A stretch of DNA of 6,329 bases from Desulfobacteraceae bacterium UBA2230 (GCA_002348005.1 DDYQ01000236.1:1-6329); one strand, 5' to 3'. Shown: positions 1-6,329, numbered from the stretch's first letter. Notes: generated from the sequence alone by a model not told the origin. A program made the numbers and translations.

Positions 1-2
1 TC

Positions 3-350
3 CTGACCTTTAAAAACCTTTTGCTGACCCTGTGGGCCAACCACCATCTCGGAATGGAGGCCGTGACATTCCCGGCCTTCCTTTCACCGGATCAATTTCG
101 GCGTTTTTTCGACACGCTGTGGCGAACCTCAGAAACGCCGCGGCGCGTTTCCGATACGATGCGGTCCCATTTTCTGAACTGGCTCTCCGAACGCAGCAAA
201 TTGGACGAAACCGCCTTGCGCGAACGGCTTGGATCGACACTGGTCCGTCTGTTTCAGGACCTCGAATCCGAATTGGGCCACGTCGAGGTGCGCGACCTCG
301 ATCCGCGCTTTATCCAGCTGTTCCTTTTCGCGGCCCCGGAACACGATTGA
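3..350 (+). CDS. 3' end of an unrecognised gene (partial, left-truncated)
   Basis: The frame is open from the left edge (first whole codon CTG at 3) and ends at TGA 348-350, so about 115 C-terminal residues are visible and the start lies outside the window. The visible part has no signal peptide and no clear membrane segment. It looks like a soluble, largely helical protein rich in Phe, Leu and Arg, with a charged segment (SERSKLDETALRERLGS) and a hydrophobic end (FIQLFLFAAPEHD). An internal ATG at 54 and a TTG at 21 exist, but neither has a convincing ribosome binding site, so truncation is the simpler reading. I do not recognise the family. A helical C-terminal ligand domain or an enzyme tail are both possible. 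It is separated from the regulator gene by 192 bp with its own promoter, so a functional link to the pump is not indicated. Confidence 0.6.
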   Translation: MTFKNLLLTLWANHHLGMEAVTFPAFLSPDQFRRFFDTLWRTSETPRRVSDTMRSHFLNWLSERSKLDETALRERLGSTLVRLFQDLESELGHVEVRDLDPRFIQLFLFAAPEHD

Positions 351-430
351 GTCGGCCTGCCGACCCATCGCAGGCCTCATAGATGCCGGCACCGTAGCCG
401 ACCGCAGAGTCGGAATTTCATCTGCGATGA
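351..430. repeat. Nested inverted repeats between the partial gene and the tetR promoter
   Basis: Several short inverted repeats lie directly after the upstream stop codon. GTCGGC (351-356) and GCCGAC (359-364) are separated by only 2 nt. CATCGCAG (366-373) pairs perfectly with CTGCGATG (422-429). Inside that pair, CCGAC (398-402) pairs with GTCGG (409-413) across a 6-nt loop. TCATC (418-422) can pair with GATGA (426-430) as an alternative fold. The transcript could fold into a hairpin within a larger stem, which might end or stabilise the upstream message. No run of T follows any stem, so this is not a standard intrinsic terminator. The repeats are seen directly; any role is inference. Confidence 0.4.
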
Positions 431-456
431 TTGGGTCAATGATGATTAGTATCGAT

Positions 457-475
457 TATAATTAGACAAATTATA
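457..475. promoter_or_regulatory. Candidate TetR-family operator
   Basis: The sequence TATAATTAGACAAATTATA is a perfect 7-bp inverted repeat (TATAATT / AATTATA) around a 5-bp centre, in which the G and C at 465 and 467 also pair. It ends 2 bp before a consensus -35 box and 67 bp before the TetR start codon. TetR-family dimers typically bind palindromes of about this size that overlap or flank their own promoter. A weaker second palindrome, ACATATCCAGATGT (481-494, 5 of 7 pairs), lies in the spacer of the same promoter and could be a second half-operator or chance. The symmetry is seen; binding by the adjacent repressor is inferred. Confidence 0.5.
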
Positions 476-477
476 CA

Positions 478-506
478 TTGACATATCCAGATGTTTTTGA
501 AATAGT
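478..506 (+). promoter_or_regulatory. Candidate sigma70 promoter for the tetR-adaptor-permease operon
   Basis: A perfect TTGACA (-35) at 478-483 is followed after 17 bp by AATAGT at 501-506, which matches 4 of 6 bases of the -10 consensus. Transcription would begin near 512-514, giving a leader of about 30 nt before the TetR start at 543. The candidate operator at 457-475 sits just upstream. No comparable promoter is seen in the 41-bp gap before the adaptor gene, so this is the likely main promoter for all three genes. Confidence 0.5.
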
Positions 507-533
507 CCCGACCACACGTTCGGCAACGAGGTC

Positions 534-539
534 GGAAGG
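534..539 (+). promoter_or_regulatory. Ribosome binding site of the TetR gene
   Basis: GGAAGG lies only 3 nt before ATG 543, while GAGG at 528-531 lies 11 nt before it. The second codon is GTG (546), which would be 6 nt from GGAAGG and could be the true start, shortening the protein by one residue. An in-frame TGA at 498-500, with no other start codon before 543, fixes the start to this spot either way. Confidence 0.45.
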
Positions 540-542
540 CTT

Positions 543-1199
543 ATGGTGGAAAACCTGTCCAAACGATCGGACAAGACGCGCGAAATCGCCCGCGCGGCGC
601 TCGACTATTTCACGCGGAACGGCTTTCTGGGTGCCAGTCTGGAAAAAATCGCCTCCGGCGCGGGCATCGGCAAAAGCACGATCTACGAGTATTATAAAAG
701 CAAAGAAGCGCTTTTCATGGCCGCCATCCAGGAGGCCAGTGAGCAGTGGTTCGAACAGATCGATCAGATTGCCGAACAGACCAAGGACCCGCTGGAGCGG
801 CTGGAGCGCATCGCCTGCGCGTTCATGGAGTGCGGCGAGGGCCGGCCGGTTGCCTCCCAGCCTTTCTATTTCGAAATCATTATGCAAACGATCATGCAGG
901 GTGGCGTTTTTTATGAACGCCGTCATTTCATTCACCAGCTCCATCGCAAAATCATTGCCGGGATCGTCGACATACTGCTGGCCGGCGTATCACGCGGCCA
1001 GCTGAAAGCCGAAATCGCCCGCGATGCGCATAAAATCGCGGTTACGTTTCTCTCCTTTCTGGATGGCATGACCTTGTACGCGCTGGCCGGCGGCGACTAC
1101 ATCGATGTACGAGGCCAAATCGATTTTTTTATCCGCAATCTGGCGCCCTTGCTGCGCAATGAAGGCGCCGCCCGCAACATGGCGCGTTTCGACGGCTAA
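543..1199 (+). CDS. TetR/AcrR-family transcriptional repressor of the efflux operon
   Basis: This is a 218-residue protein, the normal length for a TetR-family regulator. The N-terminal DNA-binding domain is clear: helix 1 spans about residues 11-26, and the helix-turn-helix lies at about 33-52 with the family signature GIGKSTIYEYYKSKEALF (41-58). The rest (about 60-218) is a helical ligand-binding and dimerisation region without conserved sequence. It includes an aromatic/hydrophobic stretch near PFYFEIIMQTIMQ, so the inducer cannot be read from sequence. The gene leads the adaptor and permease genes in the same direction, 41 bp upstream. This differs from the acrR/acrAB layout, where the repressor is divergent. 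A palindrome next to its own -35 box suggests autorepression that also covers the pump genes. The family call is secure; the target is inferred from position. An alternative is control of a distant gene as well. Confidence 0.93.
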   Translation: MVENLSKRSDKTREIARAALDYFTRNGFLGASLEKIASGAGIGKSTIYEYYKSKEALFMAAIQEASEQWFEQIDQIAEQTKDPLERLERIACAFMECGEGRPVASQPFYFEIIMQTIMQGGVFYERRHFIHQLHRKIIAGIVDILLAGVSRGQLKAEIARDAHKIAVTFLSFLDGMTLYALAGGDYIDVRGQIDFFIRNLAPLLRNEGAARNMARFDG

Positions 1200-1240
1200 C
1201 GGGACATCATTGTTTGTGAACATCTGACGGGACAAAATCT

Positions 1241-2386
1241 ATGCTGAGTCATTCCAACCGACTGGATACCGCCCGTAAATGGCTGAGACGTCTGGGGGCC
1301 AACCTGCCTCTGTTGGGGTTGATCCTGCTGATCGGCGTCGTCGTCGTGCTGCAAAGCTGGATTCGCAGCGAAGGGGAAACCCTCAAGGCCCGAAAAGTGG
1401 CTGGCACGGAGAAATCCGAGCCGCTCAATGTGGTCGCCCTCGAGTTGCACCCCGGCCCCATGCAGGACCGCATCAACCTGCCGGGAGTGGTGCGTCCCTG
1501 GGTGGCCTTGAAAGTGGTCGCCGAGGTGCCGGGCAAGCTTGTCGCCAAACCGATCGACGAAGGACAACGTGTGGAGAAGGGGGCTGTACTGGCAATGATC
1601 GACGATCGCGACTATCGCAATGCACTCGCCTCTACCACCGCCAGCTACAATGCCGCCAAAGCATCCCACGACCGACTGGCCTTGCTCTATCGGGACGAAT
1701 TGGTCACCCGCGCCCAGCTGGACGATGCCGTGGCCCTCATGAATACCACTAAGGCGGCCAGGGACACCGCAGCCCTCAATCTCGAACGCTGCGTGATTCG
1801 CTCGCCCATGGCGGGGGTGGTGGACCGAATGCATATCGAAAACGGCCAATATCTGGCTGCGGCAGATCCGGTGGCCGATGTGCTGCAGGTGAATCGCGTC
1901 AAAATCGAAGTCGGCATTCCCGAGTCGGATGTGGATGCCGTCCGCAGCATCGAGCATTTCGAGGTGACCATCGATGCGCTCAAGGGCAGGGCTTTCAAGG
2001 GCCGCCGCCATTACCTGTCCAGCAGCGCCGATACGCTGGCGCGCGCCTACCGCCTGGAAATCGCCGTCGAGAACCCCGACGGCGCACTGCTTCCGGACAT
2101 GTTTGCACGGGCCGAAATCGTTAAGCAGCGGATTGAGAACGCCTTGAGCGTGCCGCTGTTCGCCCTGGTCACCTATCAGAAAGAACCGGCGGTGTTCGTG
2201 GCCGACGGGGGCAGGGCCCGATTGGTGACGGTGCAAACGGGGATTCAGCAAGGCTGGCAAGTGCAGATCGATCAAGGATTGCAGGTCGGCGACAAAGTCA
2301 TCGTGGTGGGCCAGCGCGGCACAAAAGAGGGGGCTCCGATCAACGTCGTACGCACGATCAGCACCCTTGCGGAGCTGGATCAATGA
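1241..2386 (+). CDS. RND efflux periplasmic adaptor subunit (membrane fusion protein, AcrA/HlyD type)
   Basis: This 381-residue protein would bridge the RND permease to an outer-membrane channel in the periplasm. An uncleaved N-terminal anchor spans about residues 22-40 after a basic cytoplasmic tail. There is no lipobox cysteine, so it is probably not a lipoprotein, unlike AcrA. The lipoyl-like domain is split: AEVPGKL...EGQRVEKGAVLAMID (about 94-121) and RSPMAGVVDRMHIENGQYL (187-205). Between them is an alpha-helical hairpin (about 125-181). At its tip R145, L149 and T156 match the spacing of the R-L-S motif by which AcrA meets TolC, with Thr for Ser. A beta-barrel region (about 218-295) and membrane-proximal domain (about 296-370) follow. 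ACGGGA (1227-1232) lies 8 nt before the ATG, and an in-frame TGA at 1217 excludes earlier starts. Its stop overlaps the permease start by ATGA (2383-2386), implying translational coupling. Confidence 0.93.
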   Translation: MLSHSNRLDTARKWLRRLGANLPLLGLILLIGVVVVLQSWIRSEGETLKARKVAGTEKSEPLNVVALELHPGPMQDRINLPGVVRPWVALKVVAEVPGKLVAKPIDEGQRVEKGAVLAMIDDRDYRNALASTTASYNAAKASHDRLALLYRDELVTRAQLDDAVALMNTTKAARDTAALNLERCVIRSPMAGVVDRMHIENGQYLAAADPVADVLQVNRVKIEVGIPESDVDAVRSIEHFEVTIDALKGRAFKGRRHYLSSSADTLARAYRLEIAVENPDGALLPDMFARAEIVKQRIENALSVPLFALVTYQKEPAVFVADGGRARLVTVQTGIQQGWQVQIDQGLQVGDKVIVVGQRGTKEGAPINVVRTISTLAELDQ

Positions 2387-5300
2387 TCGTCTCCAACACC
2401 GCCGTCAAAAACCGCCTCAGCGTGATGGTGCTGACCGCCCTGATTGTCATCATCGGCGCATTCAGCTACCTGGCCCTGCCGCGCGAGAACGCGCCCGACA
2501 TCACCATTCCGCACGTTTTCGTGCAGACCAATTACAAGGGCGTCTCGGCCGCGGACATCGAAACGGGCATCACGATCAAGATCGAAAAGAAACTCAAGGG
2601 ATTGGACCGGGTCAAAAAGATCAAATCGGTCAGCTCCGAAGGGCTGTCGCGCATCGATGTGGAATTCATTCCGGGTACCGATATCGATGAAGTATTGCCC
2701 AAGGTGAAGGACAAGGTCGACGAAGCCAAACCCGATCTGCCGACCGACCTGGAAGAGGATCCTTCTGTTTTTGAAGTCAACTTTTCGGAACTGCCCATCA
2801 TCACCTTCTCCCTGTCCGGCACCTGCGGCCCGCGCCAGTTGAAGGACATCGCCGACGACCTCAAGGAGGATATCGAAGCCATTCCGGGAGTCCTGGAGGT
2901 GGAGGTCACCGGCGGGCGGGAACGTGAAATCCGTGTGGAGGTGGATCCCGACAAGCTGGCGTATTACCATATCCCCATTACGTACCTGCAGCAGGTGGTG
3001 GCCAACGAAAATCAGAACACGTCGGGCGGCGCCATCACCCTCGGTCAGGGCCGCTACCAACTGCGCGTACCGGGTGAATTCGAAAGCCCGGATGAAATCC
3101 TGGGTCTGGTGGTGGCCACCCACGAACATCGGCCCGTTTATCTCAAAGAAGTAGCCCGCGTGTTGGACGGGTTCAAGGATGAAACCAGCCGCTCGCGCCT
3201 GGACGGCATCGAATCGGTCAACCTCGCCGTTAAAAAGCGGGTGGGGGAAAATATCATCCACATCACCGACCGGATCGACGAGGTGATCCGGCGCGCTGTC
3301 CCCACCTGGCCTCAGGACACCCAAATCACCAAGCTCATGGACCAGGCCAAGGATATCCGCCTGATGGTGGCCGATCTGGAAAACAACATCATCACCGGAC
3401 TACTGCTGGTCGTCGTTGTACTGCTTTTCGCCATGGGATTGCGCAATGCGGTGCTGGTCAGCATGGCGATCCCATTGTCCATGCTGATCTCGTTCAGCGT
3501 GCTGCATGCGCTGGGCATCACGCTGAACATGGTCGTACTCTTTTCCCTGACCCTGGCACTGGGGATGCTGGTCGATAATGCGGTGGTGATCGTCGAAAAT
3601 GTCTACCGCTATATGCAGCAGGGCGTACCGCGCGTAGAAGCCGCCATGCGCGCCACCGGTGAAGTGGCCTGGCCGGTGATCGGTTCCAGCCTGACCACCC
3701 TGGCCGCTTTTTTTCCCATGATCTTCTGGCCGGGCTTGATGGGCGAATTCATGAAGTATCTGCCCATCACGCTGGTGGTCACCCTCTCTTCGAGCCTTTT
3801 CGTCGCCATGGTGATCAATCCGGCCCTGTGCGCTTTCTTCATGAAATCAAACGCCGCCGCCGGTGACGCCCGCACGGATGCGAACGACAGCGGCGAAGCT
3901 CCGGCAGCCATCCGCGGGAGAGTCCTGACGGCCTACGCAGCCGTGCTGCGGGGTGCGCTGCGGCATAAACTCACGGTGCTGGGCATCTCCTTCGCATGCC
4001 TGGTGATCATGCTGCAGCTCTGGCTCTTTAGAGTAGGACTGGAGAAACCGGTAGAATTCTTCCCCAAGATCGACCCCAAATCGATCTTCGTCAACATCGA
4101 TCCGCCCGAAGGATCCGATCTGGACTACGTGGACAAAATTGCCCGGCAAGTGGAAATGGCGATCAGCGGTCAGTGGCCCGCCGACAGCTTCCCGCCGCTG
4201 AGCGGGTACTCGCAGGCCTATACACTGCAGGAGCATCGCAAGGCGGGCACGGAGATCTTCTCCGGACCCACCGACATCGACAATATCGAACATATCTATG
4301 CCAAGTCGGTTCAGGGGGGTGGTGGACTTTCATTCGACGCCAATCTGCCCAACCACATCGGTATCCAGTTCGTTGATTTTGAGGAGCGCCGCACGCCGAC
4401 CACCCTCGATGTGGAGACCATCCGCGATCGGGTGCGCCATATTGCAGGCGCCCAAATTACCGTGGCGGAGCAGGAGGAAGGACCGCCTACCGGCGCACCC
4501 ATCAACATCGAGATCTCGGGCGATGACTTTTCCCATCTGGGCGCCCTGGCCGAGCAGGTGCGGATGGTTGTCGCCCGGATCCCGTTTGTGAAAGATGTAC
4601 AGGACGACTATGTGGCCGGACTGCCTTCGGTGCACGTGCGCATCGACCGCCAGAAGGCCGCCCTCTTCAATCTCAGCAGCACGGCCATCGGCGCGGCGCT
4701 CAAAGTCGCCTACAACGGACTGGATGTTTCCACGTTCTATGAAGGCGACAAAGACTATGATATCGTGGTCACGCTGGCCGAGCAGGACCGCCAGGTCGTA
4801 GACGTACTGCACAAATTGATGATTCCGACACCCTCGGGCCCCATGGTGCCGCTGACCACACTGGCGCGGATTGATTACAGCGGCAGCGTAGGAGATATTG
4901 TGCGCATCAATCATGACCGCGTGGTGACAGTGAAGGCCTATGTCGATGAAGAGAAGACACCGGGAGCCGTGGCACGCCTGCAGGCCGAACAACTGCTGGC
5001 GGGATTCACCCTGCCGCCCGGCTACCATCTCAAGTTTACCGGCGAGAACGAATTTCAGAAAGAGTCGGAAGATTTTCTGAGCAAGGCATTTGTGCTCGCC
5101 ATTCTGTTGATCTTCCTGATTCTGGTGAGCATGTTCAATTCGCTCGCCCAGCCCCTGATCATTCTCACCTCCGTAATTCTTTCGCTGGGCGGCGCGTTTC
5201 TGGGGTTGTTCTTACTGCGGGCGCCGTTCGGCATTATCATGTCCGGGGTGGGCATCATCTCGCTGGCCGGCGTGGTCGTCAACAACGCCATCGTTCTGAT

Positions 5301-5676
5301 CGACTACACCAACAAACTGCGCCAGCGCGGCATGGAACTGACAGAGGCGCTCGTTGCCGCCGGGGCCACGCGCTTGCGCCCGGTGATTCTTACCGCCCTC
5401 ACGACGATTCTGGGGCTTCTGCCCATGATCACCGGCGTTTCATACGACTTTCACCAGATGGCCGTCGCCTGGTCGAGCGAATCGACCCTCTGGTGGCGTT
5501 CCATGTCGACCCTGGTGGCCTGCGGGCTCATGGTGGCCACCCTGCTGACCCTATTGGTCGTGCCGACGATTTACGCACTCATCGAAACCGGGAAAATACG
5601 CGGCGCGGAATATCGCGCCCGCCTTAAAGCCTGGTACTGGAAACCGTTGCCCTCTCCATCCGAAAGCGGTGAATGA
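2383..5676 (+). CDS. RND-family efflux permease (AcrB-like, HAE type)
   Basis: This 1097-residue inner-membrane proton/drug antiporter is of the AcrB superfamily (AcrB is about 1049). Twelve membrane segments can be placed: TM1 about 12-31, followed by LPRENAPDI (32-40); TM2-TM6 within about 336-485; TM7 about 530-549; TM8-TM11 within about 902-1016; TM12 about 1043-1067. Two large periplasmic porter/docking loops lie at about 32-335 and 551-900, the second opening with FFPKIDP. The two-fold repeat of the family is intact. The TM4 motif GMLVDNAVVIVENVYR keeps D398 (AcrB D407), but N399 replaces D408. In TM10, VVNNAIVLIDY has N967 where AcrB has K940. R997 and T1004 match R971 and T978. A hydrophilic Ala/Asp-rich cytoplasmic linker (about 488-528) joins the halves. 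GGAG (2371-2374) is 8 nt before the start, inside the adaptor gene. The substrate cannot be assigned; drugs, bile-like detergents or hydrophobic compounds are typical, and heavy-metal (CzcA) features are not evident. Confidence 0.95.
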   Translation: MIVSNTAVKNRLSVMVLTALIVIIGAFSYLALPRENAPDITIPHVFVQTNYKGVSAADIETGITIKIEKKLKGLDRVKKIKSVSSEGLSRIDVEFIPGTDIDEVLPKVKDKVDEAKPDLPTDLEEDPSVFEVNFSELPIITFSLSGTCGPRQLKDIADDLKEDIEAIPGVLEVEVTGGREREIRVEVDPDKLAYYHIPITYLQQVVANENQNTSGGAITLGQGRYQLRVPGEFESPDEILGLVVATHEHRPVYLKEVARVLDGFKDETSRSRLDGIESVNLAVKKRVGENIIHITDRIDEVIRRAVPTWPQDTQITKLMDQAKDIRLMVADLENNIITGLLLVVVVLLFAMGLRNAVLVSMAIPLSMLISFSVLHALGITLNMVVLFSLTLALGMLVDNAVVIVENVYRYMQQGVPRVEAAMRATGEVAWPVIGSSLTTLAAFFPMIFWPGLMGEFMKYLPITLVVTLSSSLFVAMVINPALCAFFMKSNAAAGDARTDANDSGEAPAAIRGRVLTAYAAVLRGALRHKLTVLGISFACLVIMLQLWLFRVGLEKPVEFFPKIDPKSIFVNIDPPEGSDLDYVDKIARQVEMAISGQWPADSFPPLSGYSQAYTLQEHRKAGTEIFSGPTDIDNIEHIYAKSVQGGGGLSFDANLPNHIGIQFVDFEERRTPTTLDVETIRDRVRHIAGAQITVAEQEEGPPTGAPINIEISGDDFSHLGALAEQVRMVVARIPFVKDVQDDYVAGLPSVHVRIDRQKAALFNLSSTAIGAALKVAYNGLDVSTFYEGDKDYDIVVTLAEQDRQVVDVLHKLMIPTPSGPMVPLTTLARIDYSGSVGDIVRINHDRVVTVKAYVDEEKTPGAVARLQAEQLLAGFTLPPGYHLKFTGENEFQKESEDFLSKAFVLAILLIFLILVSMFNSLAQPLIILTSVILSLGGAFLGLFLLRAPFGIIMSGVGIISLAGVVVNNAIVLIDYTNKLRQRGMELTEALVAAGATRLRPVILTALTTILGLLPMITGVSYDFHQMAVAWSSESTLWWRSMSTLVACGLMVATLLTLLVVPTIYALIETGKIRGAEYRARLKAWYWKPLPSPSESGE

Positions 5677-5678
5677 AG

Positions 5679-5706
5679 GGTGTTTACAAGATTAAAGGTA
5701 AACGTC
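5679..5706 (+). other. Hairpin just after the permease stop codon
   Basis: GTTTAC (5682-5687) pairs with GTAAAC (5698-5703) across a 10-nt loop, and the stem extends outward by two G-U pairs and one G-C pair to 5679/5706. It starts 2 nt after the TGA at 5674-5676. No T-tract follows, so it is not a standard intrinsic terminator. It may be a 3' end stabiliser, a protein site, or chance in a small AT-richer patch. Confidence 0.25.
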
Positions 5707-5834
5707 GAAGGGTGAGTGAAAATCGATTTGACAGATAAAGACACGGGAAACGGTGGCATGAGAACGGGTGCAAGTCATTGACACGGACACAGTGAAACCG
5801 ATTCGGGCATCACATCGAAGGGGAATAAAGGGCC
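5704..5834 (+). other. Leader region of the YitT-like gene with two TTGACA boxes
   Basis: The gap before the last gene contains TTGACA at 5728-5733 and again at 5778-5783, exactly 50 bp apart. Some loosely similar sequence follows each (GACAC..GAAAC..GGCAT). Neither has a good -10 element 16-18 bp downstream, so a promoter here is only suggested. GAAGGGGA at 5817-5824 is the likely ribosome binding site, 10 nt before ATG 5835. No ORF of note and no clear terminator were seen. The YitT-like gene could therefore be read from its own promoter or by readthrough from the pump operon. Confidence 0.3.
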
Positions 5835-6329
5835 ATGCACAAGGTGGACATTTCTCAACCCGCCGAACAGAAAACGGCCGGGCAACCCGGGGCTGGAGAC
5901 AGGCAAACCACCAGGCGCCACTATAGTCTCAATATCGCCTACAACCTGATGCTGCTGACCTTCGGTTCACTCGTATTCGGCATCGGCGTAAAAGCCATCG
6001 CCCTGCCCCACGGCTTTATCAGCGGCGGACTGTCGGGGGTGAGCCTGCTGCTCTACTACTGGACCGGCCTGCTCTCGCCCGGAGTGATTTACTTCCTTAT
6101 CAATATCCCCATTTTCATCCTGGGCTGGCGTTACGTCAGCCGCCGCTTCTTCGGTTACAGCCTGTTCGGCATGACCGCCCTGACGTTGGTCATCGATCTG
6201 GTTTCGTTCCAGATCCCTGTTCAGAACCCCCTGCTTGCCGTGTTGGCGGGCGGCTCGTTGATGGGTGCGGGCGCCGGGCTGATCTTTCACTCCATGGGGT
6301 CTGCGGGGGGCAACGATGTAATCGCCGTC
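5835..6329 (+). CDS. YitT/DUF161-family membrane protein, N-terminal part (truncated by right edge)
   Basis: The frame runs for 165 codons from ATG 5835 to the last base without a stop. An in-frame TAA at 5826-5828 and the Shine-Dalgarno-like GAAGGGGA fix this start. A polar, Gln/Thr-rich cytoplasmic tail of about 32 residues precedes hydrophobic segments at about 34-56, 66-78, 82-98, 105-124 and 132-150. The family pattern is visible: LPHGFISGGLSGVSLLLYY (57-75), then SPGVIYFLINIPIFILGW, and finally GSAGGNDVIAV, matching the conserved GG-x-D region of YitT proteins. Complete members usually have a soluble DUF2179 domain after the membrane part, which would lie beyond the window. The cellular role of YitT proteins is poorly defined; a transport function is often supposed but not shown here. 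The gene follows the pump at 158 bp, so membership of that operon is uncertain. Confidence 0.85.
   Translation, partial: MHKVDISQPAEQKTAGQPGAGDRQTTRRHYSLNIAYNLMLLTFGSLVFGIGVKAIALPHGFISGGLSGVSLLLYYWTGLLSPGVIYFLINIPIFILGWRYVSRRFFGYSLFGMTALTLVIDLVSFQIPVQNPLLAVLAGGSLMGAGAGLIFHSMGSAGGNDVIAV

Noticed and set aside
398..418. Intrinsic terminator candidate CCGAC-loop-GTCGG followed by AATTTC
   Set aside because: The stem is only 5 bp and the T-run only three, too weak to call as a rho-independent terminator; it is kept as part of the repeat cluster only.
471..944. Minus-strand open frame overlapping the promoter and the TetR gene
   Set aside because: It is antisense to a clear TetR helix-turn-helix coding region and has no family signal of its own.
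1211..1222. Small inverted repeat TGTTTGTGAACA in the tetR-adaptor gap
   Set aside because: It has only four Watson-Crick pairs plus G-T pairs, with no promoter around it; within chance expectation.
1196..2383. 395-codon open frame on the minus strand covering nearly the whole adaptor gene
   Set aside because: It mirrors the adaptor gene exactly, has a His/Gln-rich composition with no recognisable domain, and is the kind of long antisense frame expected in GC-rich coding DNA. The plus-strand protein is an unmistakable RND adaptor.
2380..3324. 314-codon open frame on the minus strand opposite the permease start
   Set aside because: It is a shadow of the permease reading frame, rich in Asp/Phe/Gly/His/Val from reverse codons, with no domain and no plausible ribosome binding context.
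5754..5771. Possible sigma54 promoter (TGGCAT ... GTGCAA)
   Set aside because: The spacing between the GG and GC elements is 13 bp instead of 10, and the -12 element is poor.
5967..6290. Minus-strand open frame opposite the last gene
   Set aside because: The plus strand encodes a YitT-like membrane protein in a frame that is open to the edge. The minus frame is polar, Gln/Glu/Ala-rich, and typical of a reverse reading of membrane-protein codons.

Overview
The window carries a compact, one-direction multidrug-efflux locus of the Gram-negative RND type, with a partial gene at each edge. All recognised genes are on the + strand. The coding DNA is visibly GC-rich, with C/G favoured at third codon positions. 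The only clearly AT-rich stretch, about 440-500, is the promoter/operator zone in front of the regulator gene. An inner-membrane RND permease with a periplasmic adaptor implies an organism with an outer membrane. A proteobacterium or Desulfobacterota-like lineage fits the protein style, but that is only an impression and no taxon marker is present.

Layout. Positions 3-350 hold the 3' end of an unrecognised gene that is open to the left edge. Positions 351-542 are an intergenic region with nested inverted repeats (351-430), a perfect 7-bp inverted repeat that looks like a TetR-type operator (457-475), and a plausible sigma70 promoter (478-506). Then follow a TetR/AcrR-family repressor (543-1199), an AcrA/HlyD-type periplasmic adaptor (1241-2386) and an AcrB-type RND permease (2383-5676). 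The gaps are 41 bp and then a 4-bp ATGA overlap, so the three almost certainly form one operon. Positions 5677-5834 contain a weak hairpin without a U-tract and two TTGACA boxes exactly 50 bp apart. The last gene (5835 to the right edge) is the N-terminal part of a YitT/DUF161-type multi-pass membrane protein.

How they work together. The TetR protein probably binds the palindrome next to its own -35 box and so represses itself and the pump together, with a pump substrate or related ligand acting as inducer. The adaptor has a single N-terminal membrane anchor and a TolC-docking-type helical hairpin. The permease has the usual twelve membrane segments and two large periplasmic loops. No outer-membrane channel gene lies between or just after the pump genes, so a TolC-like partner must come from elsewhere. 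The permease keeps the essential TM4 aspartate of the proton relay, but has Asn at the positions of the second TM4 aspartate and of the TM10 lysine.

I see no sign of a novel defence system, CRISPR array, mobile element, tRNA or rRNA. The points most worth a second look are the operator/promoter architecture, the altered relay residues and the missing outer-membrane factor.
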